Origin: Leptospira_A sp046736045
GTDB taxonomy: Bacteria; Spirochaetota; Leptospiria; Leptospirales; Leptospiraceae
DNA length: 64,000 nt
NCBI RefSeq assembly: GCF_046736045.1
Contig: NZ_CP177134.1
Span: forward strand, 2,666,001 to 2,730,000
Direction: 5' to 3'
The notes beneath the pieces were generated by a model. It was not told the origin of the DNA and ran no database searches. It saw nothing but the letters and a program-made list of their open reading frames with translations. Position 1 is the stretch's first letter; each line of letters opens with the position of its first letter. A program made the position numbers and the translations under genes. Below are positions 52,100-60,746 of this stretch, one piece after another.

Positions 52100-52416
52100 A
52101 TTCTTCTCATAACGAAACAATGGCTTTGTTCGGAATCTACTTATTACTTCCGTATGTGACCTTATTCGTTTTTCTTTTATCCTATTTTTTATTGTTCTTG
52201 TTCGTTAAATTTTCCAAATCGGATTTTTCTTTTTTATTTTTCCCTTCTTTTTGTTTTTCGATTCCCTTTTCGGTAGTTGTGGGATCATTTTGTTTTTATC
52301 TGAGTATCGCCTTACAAATGCAAACGGCGATTGTGTTCTGGATGATTTTATTTTTTTGCCCGATCATAGGAATACTCGTTTCGAAGCGACTTTTTATTAT
52401 GAAAAATCCCGGGTAG
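52096..52416 (+). CDS. small membrane protein of unknown function
   Basis: This protein of about 106 residues has three likely membrane helices, rich in Phe, Leu and Ser, and a short charged C-terminus (SKRLFIMKNPG). The ATG at 52096 overlaps the cyclase stop (ATGA). An in-frame GTG-like or ATG start at 52084 is less likely. There is no recognisable family. The overlap suggests it works with the cyclase-fold protein, perhaps holding it at the membrane. Confidence 0.55.
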   Translation: MNSSHNETMALFGIYLLLPYVTLFVFLLSYFLLFLFVKFSKSDFSFLFFPSFCFSIPFSVVVGSFCFYLSIALQMQTAIVFWMILFFCPIIGILVSKRLFIMKNPG

Positions 52417-52422
52417 GTAGAT

Positions 52423-52722
52423 ATGTTACTATATTTTATACTATTCCATCCTGTTTTTACTTTGGCTATTTTTCCCATTTATTGGATTGGTCATTTTATC
52501 ATAGTTAGAAGGTGCAAACTTCAGTTTGATTTTCTTCTATATTATTTTGCAGGTTTTACATTTACCATTTTGGGAATGCCAATGACATTTTTATTTTTAT
52601 CATTTTCAACCGGTTGGTTGCAATGGTTGCTTGTCGGAACATCTTATCTGATGCTTCTTCTGGCCGGTGTTTTCGCTTCGATTATTTATAATAGCCGAAT
52701 CAGTATAAAAATTCAAAAATAG
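52423..52722 (+). CDS. small membrane protein of unknown function
   Basis: This 99-residue protein is predicted to have three membrane helices, with a short basic loop (IIVRRCKLQF) and a basic C-terminus. It starts 6 nt after the preceding small membrane-protein gene, behind GGTAGG. The final 23 nt overlap the convergent helicase gene. No family is recognised. Confidence 0.55.
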   Translation: MLLYFILFHPVFTLAIFPIYWIGHFIIVRRCKLQFDFLLYYFAGFTFTILGMPMTFLFLSFSTGWLQWLLVGTSYLMLLLAGVFASIIYNSRISIKIQK

Positions 52723-54544
52723 TTCTATGTTCTCCTAAAATCTGGACTGTTTCGAATAGTCTGGAGTACACTTTGTCCATGCTCAGGGTAACGCTGTCTC
52801 CTACGAGAATGAGAGTGGATTTGGCTCTTGTAAGTCCTACATTCAACCTTCGATAGTCTTTTAAAAAACCGATCTCTCCTTCTTCATTCGTTCTTACGAA
52901 AGAAAGTATAACCGTATCGGATTCCCTTCCTTGAAAAGAATCAATTGTCTGCACAAGAGGAAGTGTTGTCTCATCGGGAAATTCTTTTTGAATTTTTTCT
53001 TTGATCAAATCGATCTGAGCCCGATAAGGAGAAAGAATTGCAACAGAACCTTTGTTAATGTCAGTTTTTAAAAGTTCTATAATGAGGTTTGCTTCCATCT
53101 CGTTGAAACTTGATTCGTCCTCTTCATTGGTTTCTTCCGCAGCGTCCGAGCCGGCAGTATCAATCCAAAAAATATTTTTATCGGAACCGAGCGTCGTTTT
53201 GATATTTGAGTTTTCCGAAGGGGAAAGTTTGTCGCTTGTGATTACCTTAGAATCATAAAATTCACGATTCGAAAAAGCCAAAATGTCTTCGTGCATTCTA
53301 TACTGTGTTTCCAGGAATATGGTTCTGGTTCCGTCATCCTCTTCGATTCCCTTTTCCAAAAATGATTTTGTTTGAGAGGTGTTCGGATCTAGGAAACTGG
53401 GAGGAAGTTGTTTTGGGTCACCCGCAAAAATAATTTTTTCTCCCATTAGAATTGCCATATAACAAGCGCTTTCCCAAGCTTGTGTGCTCTCATCCACTAT
53501 GACGATATCGAATTTTTTACCGTCTTCGAAAAAGTTCCAAGCTCCCATAAATGTAGACACGACCAAATCGGCATTTGCGATGATTCTTTGTTTTACTCTT
53601 TTTTGGGAGGTGCCGATCAATTTGATCAGCTCTTTGGCTTCTTTTTGCAATTCTCGTTTTTCTTCCCGTTCTTCCGCACCAAAATTTCTTTTCCAGGCAT
53701 ATGCTTTTTTTTTCAAGTTCTGCCATTCTTTTCGCCAAACATTGATTTGTTTTTGTTCTTCGGATTCTTCTAGAACGGAATCCAGTAGATAATCCTGGAC
53801 TGTTTCTTTGATCTTTGCCGAATTTCCCAAACGTAATGGTTTTAATCCCAAGCTCACTGCTTTTTCCACCAGATAATCGGCAGCAAAATTGGTAGGGGCG
53901 AGTGCGAGAATGGATTTGCCTTGAGTTTTCCATTTTTGAATGGCTTCCGTAAGAACAGTCGTCTTACCGGTACCAGGTGGTCCATATAAAAAGCCGAAAT
54001 CATTGATTTCCAGCAGTTTATCCGAATAGTTTTCTATATTTTTCAGTTTGGGAGGACTCGGTTTTTCATTTTTATGGTAACCTAGAATCCATGAGAGCAG
54101 ATCGCGCGCCCGGTTGTCTTTTTTTTGAAGTAGAGTGTCAATTGCTTCCAAATATGCATCATAGGTGGTTTCCGAATACCAAGGTGCAAGGGTGAATGCA
54201 TTTTCTTCCGGAAACTCTATTTCGCCTTTGTATTGTAATGTGAGTAGTTTTTCCTTCACTTGGTAAATTTGAACTACCAGAGAAAAATCGCCTTGTTCCA
54301 AAACGGCAGGAGCGCCTTGTCTCAGCCATGATTTATTAATAATCGGAGCTGATGTTGAGACTGTTATTCTCCAGATATCACCTGTTAGATAATAGTGGTC
54401 GTCAAGGCTGAGTCCCTTGATATTATTTTTCGAATTTGACTTTTCTTTTTGGAATAAATTTCGTTCTAATTCTCTTTCTACAAGAACCGATGTTTTTGTG
54501 ATTTGAAGCGTTTCTTCCAAACTCTTTGGAGTTATATTATTCAT
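52700..54544 (-). CDS. superfamily 1B DNA/RNA helicase (DNA2/NAM7, IGHMBP2-like)
   Basis: This 614-residue protein has UPF1-like helicase motifs in order: Walker A YGPPGTGKTTVLTEAI, motif Ia ALAPTNFAAD, Walker B IVIVDESTQAWESACY, motif III FAGDPKQLPPSF, motif IV-like ILSPYRAQIDLI, motif V TIDSFQGRESDTVILSFVR and motif VI RRLNVGLTRAKSTLILVGD. The N-terminal 170 residues form a beta-rich domain like that of IGHMBP2. It unwinds nucleic acid 5' to 3' in characterised relatives; its role here is unknown. It is translated from an 8-nt overlap with the TPR gene upstream. Confidence 0.9.
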   Translation of the reverse strand: MNNITPKSLEETLQITKTSVLVERELERNLFQKEKSNSKNNIKGLSLDDHYYLTGDIWRITVSTSAPIINKSWLRQGAPAVLEQGDFSLVVQIYQVKEKLLTLQYKGEIEFPEENAFTLAPWYSETTYDAYLEAIDTLLQKKDNRARDLLSWILGYHKNEKPSPPKLKNIENYSDKLLEINDFGFLYGPPGTGKTTVLTEAIQKWKTQGKSILALAPTNFAADYLVEKAVSLGLKPLRLGNSAKIKETVQDYLLDSVLEESEEQKQINVWRKEWQNLKKKAYAWKRNFGAEEREEKRELQKEAKELIKLIGTSQKRVKQRIIANADLVVSTFMGAWNFFEDGKKFDIVIVDESTQAWESACYMAILMGEKIIFAGDPKQLPPSFLDPNTSQTKSFLEKGIEEDDGTRTIFLETQYRMHEDILAFSNREFYDSKVITSDKLSPSENSNIKTTLGSDKNIFWIDTAGSDAAEETNEEDESSFNEMEANLIIELLKTDINKGSVAILSPYRAQIDLIKEKIQKEFPDETTLPLVQTIDSFQGRESDTVILSFVRTNEEGEIGFLKDYRRLNVGLTRAKSTLILVGDSVTLSMDKVYSRLFETVQILGEHRTIFEFLY

Positions 54545-55388
54545 CTTCCCATTCTATATTTTCTAACGTAGTAAAAAAACCATTTCTGAGTAAAGGAGCA
54601 AAGTCAATAAAATCATGTGCTTTCAAAGATAAAGAGTCTTCATAAGAGTAGGCTTGGATTAGATTTTGCGCAGCTTCATCAATTAAACCCAATCTGCATT
54701 GCGCGCGAGCCAATATCAGTAAAATGTCGGGATCTATCTCGCCTCTGTATTCCAAAAAATAATGAATGCTTTTGAGTGCATTGTCCGGATCTTCCAATTC
54801 GAGGTAACATAATGACAATACATCATAATGAAGGAAGTCTTCCTCGTTTGACATCTTTAATGATTTTTTTAAGCAGGCGAGTGAGGAGTTGAAATCACCT
54901 CTGGAAAAGTAAAGGGATCCCAATTCCGCCCAAATGTCTTTTCTGTCGATTCCCCTGGCTTTTGTAAGTTCTTCCTGGGAAAGCGCTGATTTTAAAACTT
55001 CAATGGCTTCTTCGGATCTTTCCGTATCTTTGAGAAGAGATGCAAGAATCAGATAATTTTCCAAGTAGTTTGGAAACTCTTCGATACCTTTTGCCAGTAA
55101 GGTTTTTGCGGCTTTGAATCGTTTTGATTTTATTAGATATTTAGAATATACAACAGTACTTAATGGTGCTTTAGGGAAGGAAGAAAGAATATCCTGAAAT
55201 AAAACATCTGCTTCTTTCGGATTGCCTACGGAGTGCAAACATAATGCTTTTTTCGCTTTGATTCTGATGATTGAGGCCTGGTTTTTGGTGTGTTGCTCGC
55301 TTTGGGTATAAAGATTGAATGCTTTGGTGAATTCCTTCTCCTCTTCATTACGCTTCGCCTCCCGAATCAGTGCAAAAAAATAATTCAT
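54537..55388 (-). CDS. tetratricopeptide-repeat protein
   Basis: The 283-residue product is built of about seven TPR units, for example AFNLYTQSEQHTKNQASIIR, AEVLKSALSQ-like and DIWAELGSLYFSRGDFNSSL, with the usual small/large residue spacing. It has no signal peptide and probably works in the cytosol as a protein-interaction scaffold. Its 3' end overlaps the helicase start by 8 nt, so the two proteins may interact. Confidence 0.8.
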   Translation of the reverse strand: MNYFFALIREAKRNEEEKEFTKAFNLYTQSEQHTKNQASIIRIKAKKALCLHSVGNPKEADVLFQDILSSFPKAPLSTVVYSKYLIKSKRFKAAKTLLAKGIEEFPNYLENYLILASLLKDTERSEEAIEVLKSALSQEELTKARGIDRKDIWAELGSLYFSRGDFNSSLACLKKSLKMSNEEDFLHYDVLSLCYLELEDPDNALKSIHYFLEYRGEIDPDILLILARAQCRLGLIDEAAQNLIQAYSYEDSLSLKAHDFIDFAPLLRNGFFTTLENIEWEDE

Positions 55389-55468
55389 TTTTTTAGAAAT
55401 AGCTCAAGGTTTTCGGGATACTGTCGAACTTAAGACTGGGGAGTATAGAACCCAAATAGGAGGGGGAT

Positions 55469-55627
55469 ATGATTAACAATGCAATTAGCCTCCAAAGTGT
55501 TGCGAATTTACCAAAAGAGATTTTTAAACAGAATAGCGAGCTGACGGAAAAACTGATAAAAATGGCCGTTGAAGAGAGAGTGACAGCCCAGACTTCTCCC
55601 CAAAGGCTATTAGACATTTACTGTTAA
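55469..55627 (+). CDS. small 52-residue protein, previously easy to miss
   Basis: ATG 55469 is preceded by a very strong ribosome site, AGGAGGGGG (55459-55467 region). The 52 codons end at TAA 55625-55627, overlapping the convergent crotonase gene's stop by 4 nt. The product starts MINNAISLQSVANLPKEI and continues as an amphipathic helix (ELTEKLIKMAVEERV) with a C-terminal Cys. The helical pattern is reminiscent of small YjfB-type putative motility proteins, but this is a loose resemblance. On the opposite strand a longer frame exists (55393-55617), but it has no ribosome site and a composition unlike a real protein. Confidence 0.6.
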   Translation: MINNAISLQSVANLPKEIFKQNSELTEKLIKMAVEERVTAQTSPQRLLDIYC

Positions 55628-56460
55628 TCGTTCAGCCTTCTTGTTTCAAGATTGAAGGTAGGTCTTTTCCTTTCCCGAAAACCTTGGATGGCGGAACGAA
55701 AGTCTACGGAATCCAGCATGCTGGAATTCCAGACAGCTACATAATTCAATGCATCGGAAATGGATTTGCCAACTCCGTAATTCAAAACTTGTTTTATACC
55801 CCGAATGACCAAAGTGGGATTTTCTGCAATCTCGTGAGCCGTATTTTTCCCCTCTTTGAGTAAGGTATCAAAATCAGGCAGAACTTTTGTAACCAGTCCC
55901 ATTCGCAAAGCTTCTTGAGCGTCGATGTCTTTTCCGGTTAACGCAAGTTCTCTGGTATTTCCTTGGCCGACAATGGCAGGTAATCTTTGTAGCGAACCCA
56001 TATCTGCGACGATTCCTACTTTTGCTTCTCTCAATGAAAAAGATGCGTCTTCGGTCGAATAACGAATGTCAGTTGCAGAAATCAGGTCCAAACCTCCGCC
56101 GATACAATGTTTTTGAATCAGTGAAATCGATGGTTTTGGAGAATCGTAAACTGCGTTGATTCCTTTTTGCATCGTGAGAATTAAATGATAAAACTTTTCC
56201 CGATTATCACCTAATTCACCTTGTACGACCGAGCTGAATTCGGTGAAAAAATTGTCCAAATCCAAACCAGTGGAAAAGGATTTTCCCTTTCCGGCGATCA
56301 TAAAACAATGAATGGAAGGATCTCCGTTGATTTTGTCAATCACTGCCGGTAGATCTCTCCAAAAAGTCCAATCCATCGCATTTCTTTTTTCAGGTTTATT
56401 TAAATAAACAGTCGCGATATTTCTTTCTTTTTCTATTTCGAAAAACGGATAGGAAGTCAT
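55624..56460 (-). CDS. crotonase-family protein, dienoyl-CoA isomerase-like
   Basis: This is a 278-residue enoyl-CoA hydratase/isomerase-fold protein. The CoA-binding start is KPEKRNAMDWTFW, the oxyanion hole is GGGLDLISATDIRYS after GKGKSFSTGLDL, and the second catalytic segment is EAKVGIVADMGSLQRLPAIVG. The Glu and Asp there match the catalytic pair of delta3,5-delta2,4-dienoyl-CoA isomerases more closely than the two glutamates of hydratases, so isomerisation of polyunsaturated fatty acyl-CoA in beta-oxidation is the likely role. Leptospires live on long-chain fatty acids, which fits. It starts in an ATGA overlap with the end of lgt. Confidence 0.85.
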   Translation of the reverse strand: MTSYPFFEIEKERNIATVYLNKPEKRNAMDWTFWRDLPAVIDKINGDPSIHCFMIAGKGKSFSTGLDLDNFFTEFSSVVQGELGDNREKFYHLILTMQKGINAVYDSPKPSISLIQKHCIGGGLDLISATDIRYSTEDASFSLREAKVGIVADMGSLQRLPAIVGQGNTRELALTGKDIDAQEALRMGLVTKVLPDFDTLLKEGKNTAHEIAENPTLVIRGIKQVLNYGVGKSISDALNYVAVWNSSMLDSVDFRSAIQGFRERKRPTFNLETRRLND

Positions 56461-57383
56461 GCAGGTATTACCTCTTTTTGCCAGAGTTTTCCTCGGATCA
56501 TCATTATGACTCCCGCAAGAATCAATGCAAGAGATATATATTGTGATTGGGAGAAACCATGCCAGTAGTATCCGGTAAGGAAGGTCGGGTTGCCACTTGC
56601 GTCCGGGATATTTACCATATTAGGCGGGTCGATAAATGGAAAAACCGCTTTGTTGACCCGTAAAAATTCAATGGAGAGCCGTGCAATCCCATGGATGATA
56701 AGAAACTGTGCTCCGATGCTTAGTTTTTTAAAGTTTTGATAGCGGGCCCAATATTGGAAATATGCAAAGTATCCGAATGCCATAATCGATTCCATTACGG
56801 GGGTGTTCCAAACCGGGACGCCGGATGGGTGAGCCCCGTGAAAGTCGAAAACGAAAAAAGGAATATTGGCATCTGTTGCGAATCCGTAACATCCGTCTCC
56901 ACTTATAAAACAGCCCAATCGCCCAATCGCGTAACCAATGCTAACGGAAGGGATTACCGCATCCAGATAAGCGGCCGTATCCAGTTTAAAATATCTGAAG
57001 TAAAGAATAATGAAAGCCATACCAAAGAGTAGACCTCCGAAGAATACCAGTCCACCACCGCTGAATAAAGAAGACCAAAGCCCTGGTTGGCCCGGAAATC
57101 CATTCCAATGAGTGATAGGATAGATAAATCTTCCTTCGTAACCAGGGACATTTACAAAAATCTGATCCCAAATTTCAAAAATGAAAAATACTTTTGCACC
57201 AACTAATGTGCCTAAAATTCCAAGAAATATCAGCCAATCGGAATGACTTGGGTCTAGTTTTTTTCTTACTAATTCTCTCGGCAAGAGGTAAGAACCTGTA
57301 AGGAATGCCAACATCATCAGAAGGCTAAAAGTGGAAAGTCCGTCCCATCCGAATGGGTTAGGTATTGGAATTCGATCAATCAT
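56457..57383 (-). CDS. lgt: prolipoprotein diacylglyceryl transferase (Lgt)
   Basis: This 308-residue polytopic membrane enzyme transfers diacylglycerol to the lipobox cysteine of prolipoproteins, the first step in making the many lipoproteins of this organism. It has about seven helices. The family signature region reads GRLGCFISGDGCYG, against the common G-R-x-[GA]-N-F-x-N-x-E-x2-G, so two Asn and the Glu differ. That variant occurs in some deep-branching Lgt proteins, but a specialised paralogue is possible. A conserved GAQFLIIHGIARLSIEFLRVN C-terminal motif is present. Its end overlaps the crotonase start. Confidence 0.82.
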   Translation of the reverse strand: MIDRIPIPNPFGWDGLSTFSLLMMLAFLTGSYLLPRELVRKKLDPSHSDWLIFLGILGTLVGAKVFFIFEIWDQIFVNVPGYEGRFIYPITHWNGFPGQPGLWSSLFSGGGLVFFGGLLFGMAFIILYFRYFKLDTAAYLDAVIPSVSIGYAIGRLGCFISGDGCYGFATDANIPFFVFDFHGAHPSGVPVWNTPVMESIMAFGYFAYFQYWARYQNFKKLSIGAQFLIIHGIARLSIEFLRVNKAVFPFIDPPNMVNIPDASGNPTFLTGYYWHGFSQSQYISLALILAGVIMMIRGKLWQKEVIPA

Positions 57384-57479
57384 AGGAATACGCTAGAAAG
57401 GATAGGGGAGAGTGAAAAGGAGAATTTAATGGAAGTGGATTCAAACTTTCTTAAAAATTAGATCCAAAAATGTGAAATC

Positions 57480-57508
57480 TTAAACTTTTTTGAACCAAGA
57501 GATATAAT
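57480..57508 (+). promoter_or_regulatory. candidate promoter of the DUF1564 gene
   Basis: A perfect -10 TATAAT (57503-57508) is preceded after 17 bp by a weak -35 TTAAAC (57480-57485). An alternative pair is TTGAAC (57490-57495), 17 bp, TAACTA (57513-57518). The ATG at 57530 has no ribosome site, so the leader is short. Confidence 0.45.
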
Positions 57509-57529
57509 TTTATAACTAACATAACCTAT

Positions 57530-58063
57530 ATGGCAAAAAGAACAACAGATCTCAGTCTTCCGATTTCCATCAATGTGAACAAGAAACTCTCCGGGATGGA
57601 TCGATACGTTTCGGTAGGAGCTATGTTTCTTGTGCCCATTCATCTTATGCCGAAGCTGAAATCATTGGTTCGAACCCGAACTTTCGGACAGGTTTTTCGT
57701 TCTCTTTTGCGGCAATATGCCGAGTCTTCCGTGCATTGTCATGTAGGTGGTGGGCGAAAACGGCGGACAACTTTGGTGAATCGGCTCTATCAAACGGAAG
57801 GGTTGGAACTGGAAAGGGTCGGAGTGAAACTGAGAGAAGTTGATTTGATTGAATTTGGCATACTTGCCGGATATCTTGGGGTTTCTAAATGTTGGTTGTT
57901 TTCGTTTATGTTGGAGATGGATGAGATTGGGTGGGGGGAGGTTTTGGGGGAGTTGGGGGTGGTTAGACCTCTAGCCATCCTCCCCCAGCTCAAACTCACC
58001 CTGACCGCAAAACCCGCCTGGCCAGGAAGTTTTTTCCGAATTCACATGATCTACAGATTGTAA
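57530..58063 (+). CDS. DUF1564 family protein
   Basis: This 177-residue protein belongs to DUF1564, a multicopy family I know only from Leptospira. Typical landmarks are the RTFGQVFRSLLRQY helix, NRLYQTEGLELERVGVKLRE, the DLIEFGILAGYLGVSKCWLF helix pair with FMLEMD, and an ILPQLKLTLTAKP tail. The LGVS-type helix resembles a DNA-binding or ribbon-helix-helix-like unit, but no function is established. The last third is encoded by an extremely G-rich stretch followed by a C-rich one (57929-57986) with strong potential secondary structure. Confidence 0.82.
   Translation: MAKRTTDLSLPISINVNKKLSGMDRYVSVGAMFLVPIHLMPKLKSLVRTRTFGQVFRSLLRQYAESSVHCHVGGGRKRRTTLVNRLYQTEGLELERVGVKLREVDLIEFGILAGYLGVSKCWLFSFMLEMDEIGWGEVLGELGVVRPLAILPQLKLTLTAKPAWPGSFFRIHMIYRL
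57929..57982 (+). other. G-rich quadruplex-capable motif and strong hairpin inside the DUF1564 gene
   Basis: Four or more G runs (57929-57931, 57933-57938, 57946-57950, 57955-57959) with loops of 1, 7 and 4 nt fit the quadruplex pattern. Immediately downstream, 57955-57967 can pair with 57970-57982 over about 13 positions (three T-G), and GGGGGAGG at 57934-57941 can alternatively pair with CCTCCCCC at 57979-57986. Confidence 0.55.
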
Positions 58064-58203
58064 TTAAAGCGCGGTTTCAGTAGTTACCCTAATTTAGTTT
58101 AATTCCCGTTAGTTGCCAGGGCTTGTCGTATCCACCGATTACCGACAAAAATCGACTCTTCCGAAACAAAACGCCGGAACCAGCGCTTTCAATCGAATTT
58201 AGT

Positions 58204-58231
58204 TTGACTCTGGCTTCAATTTCCATAACAA
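58204..58231 (+). promoter_or_regulatory. candidate promoter of the SpoIIE receptor gene
   Basis: -35 TTGACT (58204-58209), 16 bp, -10 TAACAA (58226-58231), ending 12 nt before the ATG, so the message would be nearly leaderless. Confidence 0.4.
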
Positions 58232-58243
58232 GAAATAATTCCC

Positions 58244-60733
58244 ATGCTGAAACAACGCTTTCTCACTTCTGTCCTTGTTTTCTTATTTACCTCTTTTGCC
58301 ATTTCCGCTATAGAACCGGTCGATTTGTCTGAACTATGTTCGGAAAAAAATTGCCAAGGTCGAATCTGGAATATTAAAAATGAATTTCACAGTGACTATA
58401 TAAAATCCGATTTCACTCCCAAAGAAGGTTGGAAAGAAATTCGATCCTTCCCTATCTGGCTGAATCAGTTCTATCCTTCTTCCGAATCAATTGCCAATTA
58501 CACTCTTCTCACACATTTCGATACGCCGGAAAAATACTTTGAAAATGAAACCCAGATGGGAATCAGAATGGGCGAAATCGGTGAAGTATTTACTATCTAT
58601 ATCAATGGCTGGAAAATTGCTTCCGATGGTGGGATTTCCGGGGAAGGAATAATAAATTTCCATCGCACGATCCGCGGACAAGTATATCATCTCCCTAAAA
58701 AATATCTGAAACCCAAAGACAATCTTCTCGTTTTACATATAATAGGCGATCCGAGATACGATCATACGGGACTTTATCTGACAAGGGGGTATCAGATCGG
58801 ATATTTCGATGATTTGAAATACAATTCGCAAGATAGAACATCTCTCGGTTTGATTGCTGTTTATATTGCGATCGGACTTTATCATTTTTTCTTGTTTTTA
58901 AAGCGCCGTCGTGAACTTCACAATTTGTTTTTCTGCGGCTTTGCAATGGGAGCGGGGATTTATTTTTTCACAAGAACCAACGAAATTTTCGAATTGGGTT
59001 TGGATTCGGTAATCACTCAAAAAATAGAACTGATCATACTCTATCTTTTCGTTTCCTGCTATTATTTGTTTTTTTCGTATCTTTACTTCAGTTCCGTAAA
59101 CCGGTATTTAAAAATTCTTTTTTATTTCAATGCGAGTCTGGCATTCATAACTATTTTTCCGCCTCTATACATTTGCGAGTATATACTTCGACTTTGGCAG
59201 ATTACCGCTTTTTTCTTTGTTTTGCCTGCGGTGGTTTACTTACTTTACAAAGGCGTAAAAACAAACGCCAGTTATTCGAGAAATCTTTTATTCGGATCCA
59301 TTGCGCTGATTTTATCGGCAATGTTCGATATACTCGATTCAGTTGTTTTTAATACGGGAATCGCAGTTTCAAAATATACTTTCTTTATCTATATGTTGGG
59401 AATCGCGACAGTGCTAGCCGACAAGTTTACCGAACTACATAGGCAAACCGAAATTTTGAATTCCACTTTGGAACAGAAAGTAGTCGAAAGAACCAAAGAG
59501 CTTTCCAAAAGTTTGGACAGCATCAAAGAATTGAAGGCACAACAAGACGGGGATTATTTTCTCACTTCACTCTTATTGCGTCCGTTAGGTTCCAATCTTT
59601 CGAAAAACCAGGATGTAAAAATCGAATTCCTCATCCAACAAAAAAAGAAATTTCAATTCAAACAATGGAATTCTGAAATCGGAGGAGACCTTTGTGTCAC
59701 TCATTCGGTATCTTTAAAAAACAAAAATTACACTTTGTTTGTAAATGCAGATGCGATGGGAAAATCCATCCAAGGAGCAGGAGGGGTTCTCGTTCTCGGT
59801 TCTGTATTTGCCGCCATAGTGGAAAGAACCAAAATGTCTACCCTGACTTCCAATGTGTATCCGGAGAGATGGCTTAAAAATTCATTTTTGGAATTGCAAA
59901 AGGTTTTCGAAACATTCGACGGAAGTATGCTTGTATCGCTTGTTCTCGGTTTGGTGGATGATTCTACCGGAACCGTTTATTACATCAATGCGGAACATCC
60001 GAGTCTCGTTCTCTATCGGGATGGAATTGCAGAATTTTTAGATCAGGAAATGCAACTTCGCAAACTTGGAATTCGAATTACGGAAGGAAACCTGAGTGTT
60101 CGTATTTTTGCAATGAAACCGGGGGATATTTTGATTTCGGGTTCTGACGGAAGAGACGATCTGCTCATCGGAACCGAAGGCGAGAATAAAAGAATCATCA
60201 ATGAAGATGAAACAAAATTTTTACAATTTGTGGAAAAGGGAGACGGCAATCTGAGCCAGATCGCGGAACACATTCAAAAGTTCGGAGACTTAACTGACGA
60301 TCTTTCCTTACTTCGCATAGAGTATTGTCCGGAAAACGCCATTTCGCTCGACCTTCGCCCCATGTGGAAGGATGCGATTGCGTTGCATAAAAAGAAAATG
60401 TTCAAAGAATCACTTCAGGTTTGCGAAGAAGTAGGTAAATACTTTCCGGAAGAAACCAGAGCACTGTTTCTTGCTTCGTTAAACAAGTATCATATGGGTG
60501 ATTGGAATGACTCTGCCGATATGGCGGAAAGAGTCAGGCTGAGAGAGCCTGAAAATCTCAAAGTACTTCTCAACCTGACATTCATTCATATCAAACTTAA
60601 AAATTGGAATCGGGCGAATGTAATTTTGAACGAGGCACGTAAATTGGCACCGGATCATAAACGAATTCATCAGTTGGATCGTTTTCTTAGCAAACAAGGG
60701 AAGCCGATCGCACCTGAGGAACATTGGAACTAG
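58244..60733 (+). CDS. membrane receptor-type SpoIIE/PP2C phosphatase with TPR tail
   Basis: This is an 829-residue signalling protein. After a signal peptide (about 1-22) comes a periplasmic beta-sandwich ligand domain (about 25-195) like 7TMR-DISM extracellular domains. About seven membrane helices follow (200-395), then a short coiled coil (HRQTEILNSTLEQKVVERTK). The PP2C-type SpoIIE phosphatase (about 435-690) keeps metal-ligand motifs EIGGDLC, NADAMGKSIQGAGG and GSDGRDDLL. Two or three TPR units close the protein (about 705-825). Such enzymes dephosphorylate anti-sigma-factor antagonists in partner-switching pathways. No partner gene lies nearby. Confidence 0.85.
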   Translation: MLKQRFLTSVLVFLFTSFAISAIEPVDLSELCSEKNCQGRIWNIKNEFHSDYIKSDFTPKEGWKEIRSFPIWLNQFYPSSESIANYTLLTHFDTPEKYFENETQMGIRMGEIGEVFTIYINGWKIASDGGISGEGIINFHRTIRGQVYHLPKKYLKPKDNLLVLHIIGDPRYDHTGLYLTRGYQIGYFDDLKYNSQDRTSLGLIAVYIAIGLYHFFLFLKRRRELHNLFFCGFAMGAGIYFFTRTNEIFELGLDSVITQKIELIILYLFVSCYYLFFSYLYFSSVNRYLKILFYFNASLAFITIFPPLYICEYILRLWQITAFFFVLPAVVYLLYKGVKTNASYSRNLLFGSIALILSAMFDILDSVVFNTGIAVSKYTFFIYMLGIATVLADKFTELHRQTEILNSTLEQKVVERTKELSKSLDSIKELKAQQDGDYFLTSLLLRPLGSNLSKNQDVKIEFLIQQKKKFQFKQWNSEIGGDLCVTHSVSLKNKNYTLFVNADAMGKSIQGAGGVLVLGSVFAAIVERTKMSTLTSNVYPERWLKNSFLELQKVFETFDGSMLVSLVLGLVDDSTGTVYYINAEHPSLVLYRDGIAEFLDQEMQLRKLGIRITEGNLSVRIFAMKPGDILISGSDGRDDLLIGTEGENKRIINEDETKFLQFVEKGDGNLSQIAEHIQKFGDLTDDLSLLRIEYCPENAISLDLRPMWKDAIALHKKKMFKESLQVCEEVGKYFPEETRALFLASLNKYHMGDWNDSADMAERVRLREPENLKVLLNLTFIHIKLKNWNRANVILNEARKLAPDHKRIHQLDRFLSKQGKPIAPEEHWN

Positions 60734-60746
60734 CCACTAGCGTTCG

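Noticed and set aside
55393..55617. 74-codon minus-strand frame between the TPR and crotonase genes
   Set aside because: It is antisense to the small gene at 55469-55627, which has the strong ribosome site; this frame has none.
57530..58063. DUF1564 gene as a mobile element
   Set aside because: The family is multicopy, but no terminal repeats, target duplication or transposase motif are seen around it.
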